Shown here: piece after piece, positions 8,624 through 16,527 of the stretch
How positions within the stretch are numbered: the first letter of the stretch is position 1
How the letters are laid out: the number at the start of each line of letters is the position of its first letter
Assembly (NCBI GenBank): GCA_041736895.1
Contig: JBGSSS010000204.1
Span: forward strand, 1-64,000
Length of the DNA: 64,000 nucleotides
Source: JANRLT01 sp041736895
GTDB taxonomy: Bacteria; Planctomycetota; Planctomycetia; Pirellulales; JALHPA01
Reading direction: 5' to 3'
Position numbers and translations under genes: made by a program
Notes under the pieces: generated by a model
The model's input: only the letters and a program-made list of their open reading frames with translations
Told to the model about the DNA's origin: nothing
The model's database searches: none

Positions 8624-10272
8624 TTGCTCGGGTGGCGGGCCATCATTTGGTCGCGGGTGATGCCGGGGAAAACGGCGTGCATGATCGGCCACTGCTTTGT
8701 CGTGGCGTTCCAGCGGCGTTCGGTTTCTTCACGCGGCAGTTCGACGACCTTGGCTAGGCCGATGTCCATTTGCAGTTCGCCTTCGGCGACGTAAATCCGT
8801 GACCAGACGATGTCGCCCGGCTTGCTGATCCCCTTGAGTGTCCCGCCGCCGAGACGGAAGTACATCGGCGGTTGGCGTTCGCTGCTCGCGCCGCGCCAGC
8901 CATCGATGAAATGCGCCGGCGGGGCCGCACCGCTGATGAGCAAGACCCAAACGTAATCGCTGACCGTGCCGCTGCGGTCGATATCTCCCCAGCGCAAGTC
9001 ATGCAGCGTCGTCTCGACCGGCTGGCCGAGTGCGGCGTGAACGCGATTCGTGAGGAGCGCATCGAGACCCGCACACTCGTCCACCTCGTTGAAGTGCGGC
9101 AACGGTTGGCCTTCGAACAAGGTTCGCTGACCATCGCGGCTGCGGACCGGCGGGCGGTCCGTATTGTTGAGCGTCCCTTCGACCAAATCGCTCGCGGGCA
9201 GCAGATCCTTGAGCCCTTGCTGGTATTGGATTCCAATCGCCGCACAGCCGAAGTCATCGGCGATGCGGACGGCGGCGATGTACATTTTGCATTGCAGCAG
9301 GACCTGATCCAGCGTCAGATCCTGCTCGGGGTTTTGCCCGAAGTCGAACTTCAGCCCTTGCTCGACAAACCAATCGTAAACGGCCCGCGCTTCGTGGTCG
9401 GCGACTTGCGTCGTTTCATAGTACAGCGCGGACTGGCTCAGGCGTTCCTTGAAGACGCCAGTCGCATGCAGCAGATCATCCGGGATGATCGCGTTGTACA
9501 TGCCCATGCAGCCTTCGTCGAAGACGCCGAGGATCGCCTTATTTTGTTGCAAATCTACGGCGAGGTCCATGCCGAGCTTGATCGCGACACCTGGCAGTTT
9601 GACCTTTTTCAGCGGTTTGACGTGGCTGGTGTCGTGCTTGACGCGGCCTTTCTTGAGCCAGCGTTCCAGGTTTTTCAGGAACGGCTCGTCGTTGAATTCT
9701 TCGCTCCAGAGCGTCGAGAACGGGATGCCGGCTTTGAGCAGCGAGCCGTTCAGGTTCAGCATCCCGACCAACCCCGGCCATTGTCCCGACCAATTCGCGA
9801 CGGTCAAGATCAGCCCGCGATGGGTCGTGAGCCCGGCGAGCAAGTGATGCGAATATTGCCACACGGCTTCGGCGACGATCAGCGGCGCATCGGGATCGAG
9901 CTTCGCAAACAGTTCTATGCCTTGTTTTTGCGAGGCGATGAACCCATGACCGGTCGAGGCGTCATACGGATGCGCGCGGACGAGTTCAAACCCCTGCGCG
10001 GCAACGGCCTTGGCAAGAGCTTGTTCCATCGCGTTCTGCGCGGGCCAGCAAACCTGATTTGCCGAGAGCCGCAGATCGCCGCTCGCGACGAGCAATATCT
10101 GTTTCTTGCCGACCTTGGCCGCGTTCTCCAACACGCGAATCGACTCCGGCGGGTGAGGGTGCTCGTGCGTGTCGCTGTGCTGATGATGCACATGCTCGGC
10201 CGGCGGAGGGGCGTGCTTTTCCTTGGGGACGCGGGCGGTTTTCTTTCGGGCAGGAGTCTTCGGCTTGGGCAT
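8464..10272 (-). CDS. L-fucose isomerase-like sugar isomerase family protein
   Basis: Probable member of the FucI/AraA-fold isomerases, which interconvert aldoses and ketoses with a divalent metal. Blocks that look like the family are ASGDLRLSANQVCWPAQ, TVANWSGQWPGLVGMLNLNG, the glutamate-containing DEGCMGMYNAI, and a C-terminal block ending HIQVAYAESREKAAEV and GMKVAVCGE. The C-terminal part aligns by eye with E. coli FucI. From ATG 10272 the protein has 602 residues; ATG 10332 would add 20. A histidine-rich stretch (HVHHQHSDTHEHPHPP) follows the basic N-terminus. The last residues (after CGE) overlap hicA by 160 bases tail to tail. Substrate unknown. Confidence 0.6.
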   Translation of the reverse strand: MPKPKTPARKKTARVPKEKHAPPPAEHVHHQHSDTHEHPHPPESIRVLENAAKVGKKQILLVASGDLRLSANQVCWPAQNAMEQALAKAVAAQGFELVRAHPYDASTGHGFIASQKQGIELFAKLDPDAPLIVAEAVWQYSHHLLAGLTTHRGLILTVANWSGQWPGLVGMLNLNGSLLKAGIPFSTLWSEEFNDEPFLKNLERWLKKGRVKHDTSHVKPLKKVKLPGVAIKLGMDLAVDLQQNKAILGVFDEGCMGMYNAIIPDDLLHATGVFKERLSQSALYYETTQVADHEARAVYDWFVEQGLKFDFGQNPEQDLTLDQVLLQCKMYIAAVRIADDFGCAAIGIQYQQGLKDLLPASDLVEGTLNNTDRPPVRSRDGQRTLFEGQPLPHFNEVDECAGLDALLTNRVHAALGQPVETTLHDLRWGDIDRSGTVSDYVWVLLISGAAPPAHFIDGWRGASSERQPPMYFRLGGGTLKGISKPGDIVWSRIYVAEGELQMDIGLAKVVELPREETERRWNATTKQWPIMHAVFPGITRDQMMARHPSNHIQVAYAESREKAAEVLAVKAAMATALGMKVAVCGETKRSSSVNPASFMMLR

Positions 10273-10394
10273 AGCGCTACAAAGTTGGGGCAGTGAGGGG
10301 CGCAGCGGCATTCTTTTGACAAGAATGTCCAAATTATGCTTGTTAAGTTCGCTCGATGAAAGTGCCTAACAAAAGATTCGCATGCCCTACGCAT

Positions 10395-10421
10395 AAAAAA
10401 ACCACTCGCCGCGGCGAGTGG
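10395..10421 (-). terminator. Intrinsic terminator after yqgE
   Basis: Perfect 9-base stem (CCACTCGCC / GGCGAGTGG, 10402-10421) followed on the minus strand by seven T. It lies about 50 bases past the yqgE stop, after a purine-only 3' region (minus strand). Confidence 0.85.
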
Positions 10422-10471
10422 CAAACATCTTCATTCTTACTTCTTCCTCCTTACTCCTTCATTCTTTCCGC

Positions 10472-11026
10472 TCAATTCATCCACGGTTCCGGCGGGATGT
10501 GCTTGATGTTGAGTAAATCCGAAAGCCGATTCGTATCACGCAAGCGCAGCATCAGCTTCTCCCACAGCTCTTCGTGCGGACCAAAGATCAACGCCGACTC
10601 CGCGGGAGCAAGCAGCCAACCGCCGGCGTTGATTTCATTGTCCAATTGCTCCGGTCCCCAACCCGAGTAGCCGCCGAAGAGTCGATAGGTGCTTTCTTCG
10701 CGCGCGACGAGTTCCCGAATTCGTTGGATCTCGGCGGTGAAGTAGACACCGTCGGGAACCTGCAGATCGCCGAATTCGTACGTGTCATGCAACGCCATGA
10801 GCGGCCCGCCGCACGGTCCGCCGATGTAGAGCGGCGCTTCGACGGGGCAAGGCTCCGTGCTCAGCTTTTGCCAAACCGCATGAAATGGCAAAGGCGCGAG
10901 GCGATTTAGAACCAACCCCAGCGCGCCGTCCGAGTCGTGCTTCAAAATCAGCACGACCGATCGTCGAAAATTCGGGTCTTGCAGCGACGGCGCGGCGATC
11001 AGAAATTGTCCAGCGAGCGAGTTCAT
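10472..11026 (-). CDS. yqgE: YqgE/AlgH family protein (DUF179)
   Basis: A 184-residue protein matching the YqgE/AlgH family over its full length: LAGQFLIAAPSLQDPNFRRSV at the N-terminus, GALGLVLNR, YIGGPCGG and the typical FGGYSGWGPEQLDNEI near residue 125. The biochemical function of the family is not settled; some members influence alginate regulation. It lies downstream of the tad locus but is separated from tadC by a terminator, so it is probably its own unit. A strong terminator follows. Confidence 0.9.
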   Translation of the reverse strand: MNSLAGQFLIAAPSLQDPNFRRSVVLILKHDSDGALGLVLNRLAPLPFHAVWQKLSTEPCPVEAPLYIGGPCGGPLMALHDTYEFGDLQVPDGVYFTAEIQRIRELVAREESTYRLFGGYSGWGPEQLDNEINAGGWLLAPAESALIFGPHEELWEKLMLRLRDTNRLSDLLNIKHIPPEPWMN

Positions 11027-11089
11027 GCTCCTATTGTTGGGGGGAGCAAGTCGCGTGGCAAGCCTCTCTTCACTGTTCTTTATAAAATG

Positions 11090-11119
11090 AAAAAACCCAG
11101 GGGGATGAACCCCCTGGGC
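11090..11119 (-). terminator. Terminator-like hairpin after tadC
   Basis: CCCAGGGGG-ATGAA-CCCCCTGGG (11096-11118), with a T-run on the minus strand (A-run 11090-11095). It belongs to the same repeat class as 16473-16501 and 18473-18495 (AAGCC + stem + TTCAT + stem) and probably terminates the pilus operon. Confidence 0.8.
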
Positions 11120-11183
11120 TTAGTAGATTGTCTGACAATCACTCACTGTATTCCTGACATCCTGCAATCCTGTCATCCTGACT

Positions 11184-12167
11184 TTACGCTCCGCCGTTCA
11201 TCGTCGTGAACATTTCGCGGACCATCTTAATAGCCGCGGGTCCGACGAGTACCACGAAGATGCCGGGAAAAATGAAGATCACCAGCGGGAAGATCAGCTT
11301 CACCGCCGTCTTGGCCGCTTTTTCTTCGGCGATCTGGCGGCGGCGGGTGCGCATCGAATCGCTTTGGACCCGGAGGGCCTGGGCGACGCTCGAACCGAAC
11401 TTGTCGGCTTGGATCAAAATCGCGGACAAGGCTCGCAGGTCATCCACGCCGGTACGCATGCCAAGCTCATGCAGCACCTCGTTGCGCGAGCGCCCCATTT
11501 GGAGTTGCATGTTGCAAAGCTGCAGCTCTTCGCAGATCTTCGGCGCGACGTCCTTGAGCTCTTCGCTCACTTTTCGCATGCCTTGATCGAGACCGAGACC
11601 TGCTTCAACGCAAACCACGAGCAAGTCGAGCGCATCGGGCAGGGTGAGAAAGATCTGCTCCTTGCGGCTCCGGCCGATCAGCCACACGATGATGTCGGGA
11701 AGATAAAACAGCAAACCGCTGAATAACACGGTTGTGGTCAGTGTCGTTTGGGTCGCTCCCTTGAGCAACAACATCGGCCCGCCGGCGAGGAACAGCCCGG
11801 CGATCATGCCGGCGAACTTCAGGCCGAGGAACGTCGCCATGGCGCTTTCGTTGCGAAAACCGGCCATGCTCAGCCGCAGTTTGAGCTTGCTCGTTTCGAG
11901 TTCGCTCTTGGGCTGCAACGGCGAAGCCATGGCCGTGGTTCGTTCGAGAACCATGGAGATGGCGTCTTTTTTTCCTTCGCGCTTGCGGCGAAGTTTCGGG
12001 TCTTTGAATTCATCGAGGCGATTGGTCGTGCGGTTGTTCTTGGCCGTCATGTATTCCATGACCAAAAACGCGACCACCGCAAACACTCCAAAGAGCGCGA
12101 AGGGGAGCAAATTGTCCCAGTTGAACAAACCACTTACCGCGAACAGCGTTGATTTTGGGAGCAACAC
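11184..12167 (-). CDS. tadC: Tad pilus assembly protein TadC
   Basis: Inner-membrane platform protein of the tight-adherence (Flp/Tad) pilus, from the GspF/T2SF family. The 327-residue protein has N-terminal hydrophobic segments (about 8-40), a paired set near 118-170, the T2SF domain (LPDALDLLVVCVEAGLGLDQ, then a cytoplasmic helical bundle), and a C-terminal membrane helix (LIFPLVIFIFPGIFVVLVGP). It starts 2 bases after the tadB stop, so the two are surely co-translated. It is the last gene of the operon and a terminator hairpin follows. Confidence 0.9.
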   Translation of the reverse strand: MLLPKSTLFAVSGLFNWDNLLPFALFGVFAVVAFLVMEYMTAKNNRTTNRLDEFKDPKLRRKREGKKDAISMVLERTTAMASPLQPKSELETSKLKLRLSMAGFRNESAMATFLGLKFAGMIAGLFLAGGPMLLLKGATQTTLTTTVLFSGLLFYLPDIIVWLIGRSRKEQIFLTLPDALDLLVVCVEAGLGLDQGMRKVSEELKDVAPKICEELQLCNMQLQMGRSRNEVLHELGMRTGVDDLRALSAILIQADKFGSSVAQALRVQSDSMRTRRRQIAEEKAAKTAVKLIFPLVIFIFPGIFVVLVGPAAIKMVREMFTTMNGGA

Positions 12168-12169
12168 GG

Positions 12170-13135
12170 TTACACCTTGATGTTGACGATTTTGCGAATG
12201 ACCAACGCGCCCAACAACTGCATCACGACTGCTCCCGCGAGCATTTTGATCCCCAACTCATCCTTGAAGAGCACCATCAAATAGTCGGGGTTCAGTTTGT
12301 ACACGGCGGCAAACAACACTGGCGGCAACCCGAGCAGTACCACCCCCGACAACCGGCCTTCGCCGGTGAGAGCTTGGACTTGGCCCCAGATTTTGAACCG
12401 TTCGCGGACCAGTTCACCGATCTTGTCGAGTATTTCCGCCAAGTCCCCGCCCGTCGTTCGTTGCAAGATGATCGCGGTGGCGAAGAACTTGAGGTCGAGG
12501 TTCGGAATCCGCTCGACCATGTTTTTGAGCGCTTCGTCGATTGGAATACCGAGATTCTGTTCCTCGAACACCTTGGTGAACTCACTCGCGATCGGGTCGC
12601 TCATTTCCTGGGCCACGAGATTGAACCCAGCGCCGATGCTATGCCCCGAACGCAGCGCGCGGGCAATCAATTCGAGGGCGTCGGGCAATTGGGCGGCAAA
12701 TTGCTTGAAGCGTCGGGCGCGTTTGAATTTCAGCCACAGTAACGGCAAAAACGCACACGAGACCGCGAGCAAGACGCATAGACCGATGTGCCATTGCAAC
12801 ACCATTCCAAAGATCAACCCGCCGGCTGCCAAGCCGCCGGTGATCGTCATGAACTTCATCGGGGTGAGGGCGACGTTGGCCTGAGTAAAAAGGCGATTCA
12901 GGTTGAACGCCTTGACCACCTTGTCCGCCCAGTTGATCGCGACGCCCGAGAGCGGCGAACTCAAGACGCTACCCGCGCCAAGTTGATCCTTGAGCGTGCT
13001 CTTGGTATTAGTGAGCTGCGCGAGGCGGGATTCCATGACCTCTTCGGTGCGGCCGCGCAAGAGGAGCGCGACGCCGCCAATCAAAGCGGCCACGCCGATA
13101 AACGCGGCAATCGGAATCAGCAATGACATCATCAT
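12170..13135 (-). CDS. tadB: Tad pilus assembly protein TadB
   Basis: The partner T2SF-domain protein of TadC in the pilus platform. The 321-residue protein has an N-terminal helix (LLIPIAAFIGVAALIGGVALLL), two central membrane helices (about 93-130), the T2SF block (LPDALELIARALRSGHSIGAG, TGGDLAEILD) and a C-terminal hydrophobic pair. It is upstream of and nearly touching tadC. The spacer before it (13136-13302) is filled with palindromic repeats. Confidence 0.9.
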   Translation of the reverse strand: MMMSLLIPIAAFIGVAALIGGVALLLRGRTEEVMESRLAQLTNTKSTLKDQLGAGSVLSSPLSGVAINWADKVVKAFNLNRLFTQANVALTPMKFMTITGGLAAGGLIFGMVLQWHIGLCVLLAVSCAFLPLLWLKFKRARRFKQFAAQLPDALELIARALRSGHSIGAGFNLVAQEMSDPIASEFTKVFEEQNLGIPIDEALKNMVERIPNLDLKFFATAIILQRTTGGDLAEILDKIGELVRERFKIWGQVQALTGEGRLSGVVLLGLPPVLFAAVYKLNPDYLMVLFKDELGIKMLAGAVVMQLLGALVIRKIVNIKV

Positions 13136-13183
13136 GAGCGTGTCTCCAGTTAGGAGCTCAAAATCAGCAGCAACTCGAAATCA

Positions 13184-13292
13184 TCCGGGGACTTACGTTC
13201 CCGGCTCAACATTCTTCTTTCGCAGCCAAAGTCGTGAGACTTTGGATTTGCCGCGGCATGTTCCGGGGTCATCCAAGGTCTTTCGACCTTGG
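13184..13292. repeat. Three palindromes filling the cpaF-tadB spacer
   Basis: CCGGGGAC-TTAC-GTTCCCGG (13184-13203), CCAAAGTC-GTGA-GACTTTGG (13226-13245) and CCAAGGTC-TTTC-GACCTTGG (13273-13292). Two are oriented one way and the middle one the other. Read in the same sense they share the edges AGCC...GGAT while the stem bases differ with pairing kept. They are closely related to 31381-31414 and 46364-46392. Confidence 0.8.
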
Positions 13293-13302
13293 CTACATCT
13301 CA

Positions 13303-14637
13303 TCAGTCGTCGCGCATCATCACGCGTTGGCGAAACGCGCTGCCCGGCAGGCGGATGCCGCATTGCTCCAAGCGGTCCATGAACGTGGGGCGGACGCCGG
13401 TCGCTTCAAATCGTCCGACACAGCGGCCTTGATCGTCGATGCCTTCTTTTTCGTAACGATAAATGTCCTGCATCACGATCGTGTCTTGTTCCATGCCGCA
13501 AACTTCCGTGATGTGCGTGATGCGGCGTTTGCCGCCTAACATCCGGTTCGCCTGGATGACCAAATCCACCGCACTGGCCATCTGCGAGCGCATCGCCTTG
13601 AGCGGCAGTTCGAAGCCGGCCATCGTGATCATCGTTTCGATACGCGCCATCGCGTCGCGCGGCGTATTCGCGTGGCACGTCGTCATCGAGCCTTCGTGGC
13701 CCGTGTTCATCGCTTGCAACATATCGAGCGTTTCCGGGCCGCGACACTCGCCGATGATGATCCGCTCGGGCCGCATACGCAGCGCATTCCGCACCAGGTC
13801 CGTTGCGGTGATGCCGCCTTTGCCTTCGATATTTGGCGGGCGTGTTTCCAAACGGACGACGTGCTCTTGTTGAAGCTGCAATTCGGCCGCATCTTCGATG
13901 GTGATCACGCGTTCGTTGTGCGGAATGAAGCTCGACAGCGTATTGAGCAAGGTCGTCTTGCCCGAACCGGTGCCGCCGCTAATGACGATGTTCAAGCGGG
14001 CTTTGATCGCCCCTTCGAGCAGCATCACCATCTCGGGCGTAAAGGCTTTGTAATTCAGGAGATCTTCGAGCTTCAGCGGGTTGCTGCCGAAGCGGCGAAT
14101 CGAAACGCTCGCGCCGTCGAGAGCCAGCGGCGGAATGATCGCGTTGACGCGGGAACCGTCGGGCAGACGCGCATCGACCATCGGCGAAACTTCGTCCACA
14201 CGCCGACCGACGCGTGAGACGATCCGGTCGATGATCTGCATCAAGTGGTTGTTGTCGCGGAACTGGACCGGGGATTTTTCCATCTTCCCGCGGCGTTCCA
14301 CGAAAATATTCTTAGGGCCGTTGATCAAAATATCGCTGATCGATGGGTCCTTGAGGATCAATTCGAGAGGCCCGAGCCCAAACGTTTCATCGAGCACTTC
14401 GTCGACCAGGCGATCGCGTTCGCTCCGGTTGAGGAGCGTGTCTTGGGTATCGCACAGATGCTCGACGACCATCCGGATTTCGCGGCGGAGGACGTCGCCC
14501 TCGAGATCGCCGATCTTGGTGAGGTCGATCTTTTCGACGAGCTTCGAGTGAATCCGCCGCTTAAGGAGTTCGAACTCCGCGGCTTGATTCTTATCAGTGG
14601 TGCGGCCTGTAGCCGGCAATGGTTTCATCTGGGCCAT
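13303..14637 (-). CDS. cpaF: Tad pilus secretion ATPase CpaF/TadA
   Basis: Hexameric ATPase that powers Flp pilus assembly. From MAQMKPLPATG (14637) it has 444 residues: an N-terminal helical domain, then the GspE/VirB11 core with Walker A GGTGSGKTT at about 221-229, Asp box TIEDAAELQLQQ, Walker B MRPERIIIGECRGPE and the HEGSMTTCHANTP His box. An upstream in-frame ATG at 14724 would add 29 residues with two cysteines; this is possible but unlike the family. It lies between cpaE and tadB on the minus strand. Confidence 0.95.
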   Translation of the reverse strand: MAQMKPLPATGRTTDKNQAAEFELLKRRIHSKLVEKIDLTKIGDLEGDVLRREIRMVVEHLCDTQDTLLNRSERDRLVDEVLDETFGLGPLELILKDPSISDILINGPKNIFVERRGKMEKSPVQFRDNNHLMQIIDRIVSRVGRRVDEVSPMVDARLPDGSRVNAIIPPLALDGASVSIRRFGSNPLKLEDLLNYKAFTPEMVMLLEGAIKARLNIVISGGTGSGKTTLLNTLSSFIPHNERVITIEDAAELQLQQEHVVRLETRPPNIEGKGGITATDLVRNALRMRPERIIIGECRGPETLDMLQAMNTGHEGSMTTCHANTPRDAMARIETMITMAGFELPLKAMRSQMASAVDLVIQANRMLGGKRRITHITEVCGMEQDTIVMQDIYRYEKEGIDDQGRCVGRFEATGVRPTFMDRLEQCGIRLPGSAFRQRVMMRDD

Positions 14638-14756
14638 AACATTACTCAGTTCAAGCGAGAGGGATCCGCGACATCGGGGGAAGACGTCGCCGCCAAGCAT
14701 CAAACGACACTCGGCACACATCACTAGCTGAGCAACCCTAGCTTATAGAAAGGACT

Positions 14757-14879
14757 ATGTTGCAAAAAAGAATCAGAAAAGAAGGAAGGAGGAAGGCGGA
14801 ATCATCTGGCCATCAAACAAAAAGCGTTGCCGTTCGGCAACGCTTGGATGATTTCTTCTTCCCTCTGACTTCTTCTTTC
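14757..14879. repeat. Purine/pyrimidine arms around the cpaE terminator
   Basis: A purine-rich arm (about 14773-14800) and a pyrimidine-rich arm (about 14850-14882) are imperfectly complementary and enclose the terminator hairpin at 14815-14845. This matches the style of the hairpins at 43134 and 45130 and the pyrimidine tracts near 1160, 10433 and 62127. Confidence 0.5.
14815..14845 (-). terminator. Terminator-like hairpin after cpaE
   Basis: Perfect 11-base stem AAGCGTTGCCG / CGGCAACGCTT (14822-14845), followed on the minus strand by TTTGTTTG. It lies between cpaE and cpaF, so full termination here would cut off cpaF-tadB-tadC; it may be an attenuator or an RNA-processing site. Confidence 0.7.
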
Positions 14880-16094
14880 TTATTTCTTCTTATTGAGAAA
14901 CGAGAAGAACTTGCCCACCGACGAGCCGGCCGGTTTCGCGGCGGGTTCCTCTTCGGCCTTTTGTTCGCCGCACAGCGCCTCGGTCATCTGCGAGATGCTC
15001 GTGGTCAGTGCGGCCTTGGGAGCATGCTCCAGCAGCGGCACGCCGTTGTTGCGGACTTCGACCATCGTGCGATAGTCGTTCGGCACTTGCCAGAAGATAT
15101 CCTTGCCGATCGTTTCCTGGGCCTTCTTCAAGCTGATCGAGCCGTTGTCGAGACCCGCGCGGTTGACGACGATCTTGACCTTGTCCTTGATCTTCGGCTG
15201 ATCGTTGAAGGACATCATCAAGCGGACGACGTTGCGCAGACACGGCAGATCCATCTGCGTCACCAGCAGCACATGGTTGGCGGTTTCCATCGCCAGCATA
15301 TCGATTTCGTTGTAGCCCTTGCTCAGATCGAGGATCATGTGGCTAAAGGTCGCCTTGAGCAACCCAAAGACCCGCTGCATGTCGTCGACGGTAATATGGC
15401 GGGCGTCCTCGAGCTGCACCGGACGCGGCAGCAAGTACAACCCGGAGCTGTGTTTTGTGAGGGATCGCTTTAAGAGCGAAAAGTCGAGCCGCGAGATGTT
15501 TTGCGAAACATCGGCGAGCGTGTAATCGGGAATCGTGTCGAGAAACACGTCAGCGTCGCCCAGACTCATGTCCAAGTCGACCAGGCAGACGCTGTTCTGC
15601 GGATTCGCCGCGAGCGCACAGCCGATATTCACGGCCAGGCTCGTCGTGCCGACGCCGCCCGTCGCGCCGGCGACGGCGACGACTTGGCAGCTGGCGCGTT
15701 TGTTTTCGCCTTTGCCGGTCCGGCGTTCGCCGATCCGTTCGAGCGCGGCGAGGAGATCGTCGAGCTTCAGCGGCTTGGTTAGGTATTCCTTGGCCCCGGC
15801 GCGCATCGCCCGCAGAATCAGATTGCCATCATTCGAGCCGCTGATCACGAGGATGCAGCATTCGGGCGAGTTGGCGACGACCTGTTCGACGAGCCGCAGC
15901 GATTTTTCTGGATCGGCGTCGATCGAAACAATCCCGATATCGGGATGCGTTTGCGCGACGACGTCGGCAAAGAACTCGTACCGCGAGCATTCAGCCTCGA
16001 GCCAGACCTTGTCCAGACCCAACAACGTCGACTTCAGCGAATCTCTTGACGAGTCGCTGGGGTCGACAATCGCGATGCGGAGGACGTTGCTCAT
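14880..16094 (-). CDS. cpaE: Pilus localisation ATPase-like protein CpaE/TadZ
   Basis: CpaE/TadZ places the Tad pilus machine at the cell pole. In 404 residues there is an N-terminal response-regulator-like domain (IAIVDPSDSSRDSLKSTLL, SIDADPEKSLR, GAKEYLTKPLKLDDLLAAL) and a ParA/MinD-like ATPase domain from about residue 135 (VVAVAGATGGVGTTSLAVNI). The deviant Walker A reads GATGGVGTTS, without the usual signature lysine, as in many CpaE proteins. A basic C-terminus (FFSFLNKKK) may bind membrane. It is flanked by long repeat-rich spacers on both sides. Confidence 0.9.
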   Translation of the reverse strand: MSNVLRIAIVDPSDSSRDSLKSTLLGLDKVWLEAECSRYEFFADVVAQTHPDIGIVSIDADPEKSLRLVEQVVANSPECCILVISGSNDGNLILRAMRAGAKEYLTKPLKLDDLLAALERIGERRTGKGENKRASCQVVAVAGATGGVGTTSLAVNIGCALAANPQNSVCLVDLDMSLGDADVFLDTIPDYTLADVSQNISRLDFSLLKRSLTKHSSGLYLLPRPVQLEDARHITVDDMQRVFGLLKATFSHMILDLSKGYNEIDMLAMETANHVLLVTQMDLPCLRNVVRLMMSFNDQPKIKDKVKIVVNRAGLDNGSISLKKAQETIGKDIFWQVPNDYRTMVEVRNNGVPLLEHAPKAALTTSISQMTEALCGEQKAEEEPAAKPAGSSVGKFFSFLNKKK

Positions 16095-16287
16095 GGGCTC
16101 TCAATAGACGAATTACCGCCATACTCTCTGGCATGCTGCGTCCAACTCTAGTTTCCAGTTAAACAGGTGTTGGCATGTTGCGGAAAAGATTCACCAGTTT
16201 CTCGGGGGACCGCAAGCCGCGATATCGGAATAGACGGAACAACCGGAGTTATACCCGCCATGTCGCGCCCCAAGAAAACTTGTCTGG

Positions 16288-16437
16288 CCCCCTCCCCCTT
16301 GCGGGGAGGGCTGGGGAGGGGGTTTCGGCGTGCTTAGAAAACTCTATGTCTTCAAGGAATATTGAAGGGAAAAGTCGCTTGATAAGTCAGAGTCAACTCT
16401 AGCCCCCCTCCCTAACCCTCCCCACGAGGGGGAGGGG
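16288..16437. repeat. GC-rich inverted repeat in the cpaC-cpaE spacer
   Basis: A C-rich/G-rich block at 16288-16322 (CCCCCTCCCCC...GGGGAGGGGG) and an inverted relative at 16401-16437 (AGCCCCCCTCCCTAACCC...GAGGGGGAGGGG). Each can fold on itself and the two can pair with each other. Similar strings are common intergenic repeats in many bacteria. Confidence 0.7.
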
Positions 16438-16472
16438 ACCAATCCAAGTTGTGATGAGGCTTTCGCTCACTC

Positions 16473-16501
16473 AAAAAATCCCAGGGGATGAACCCCTGGG
16501 C
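16473..16501 (-). terminator. Terminator-like hairpin after cpaC
   Basis: CCCAGGGG-ATGAA-CCCCTGGG (16480-16500) with six T following on the minus strand. Same class as 11090-11119. It stands 27 bases past the cpaC stop, inside the operon. Confidence 0.75.
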
Positions 16502-16527
16502 TTTGGTTTTGCGAACGATCTCTTGCA

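Larger units (their letters stand above)
16095..16527. other. Repeat-rich spacer between cpaC and cpaE
   Basis: A 433-base spacer with no gene that I can support. It holds the GC-rich inverted repeat at 16288-16437 and the hairpin at 16473-16501. A separate promoter for cpaE could lie here, but I see no convincing one. Confidence 0.6.

Noticed and set aside
8464..10272. Lactate racemase (LarA) assignment for this protein
   Set aside because: The C-terminal block and DEGCMGMYN region resemble FucI-fold isomerases more than LarA, and no LarA histidine motif is present.
8872..10296. Long open frame opposite the isomerase gene
   Set aside because: Antisense shadow with no domain-like features.
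13184..13292. Possible CRISPR-like array of palindromes
   Set aside because: The three palindromes differ in sequence, alternate in orientation and have no regular spacer length.
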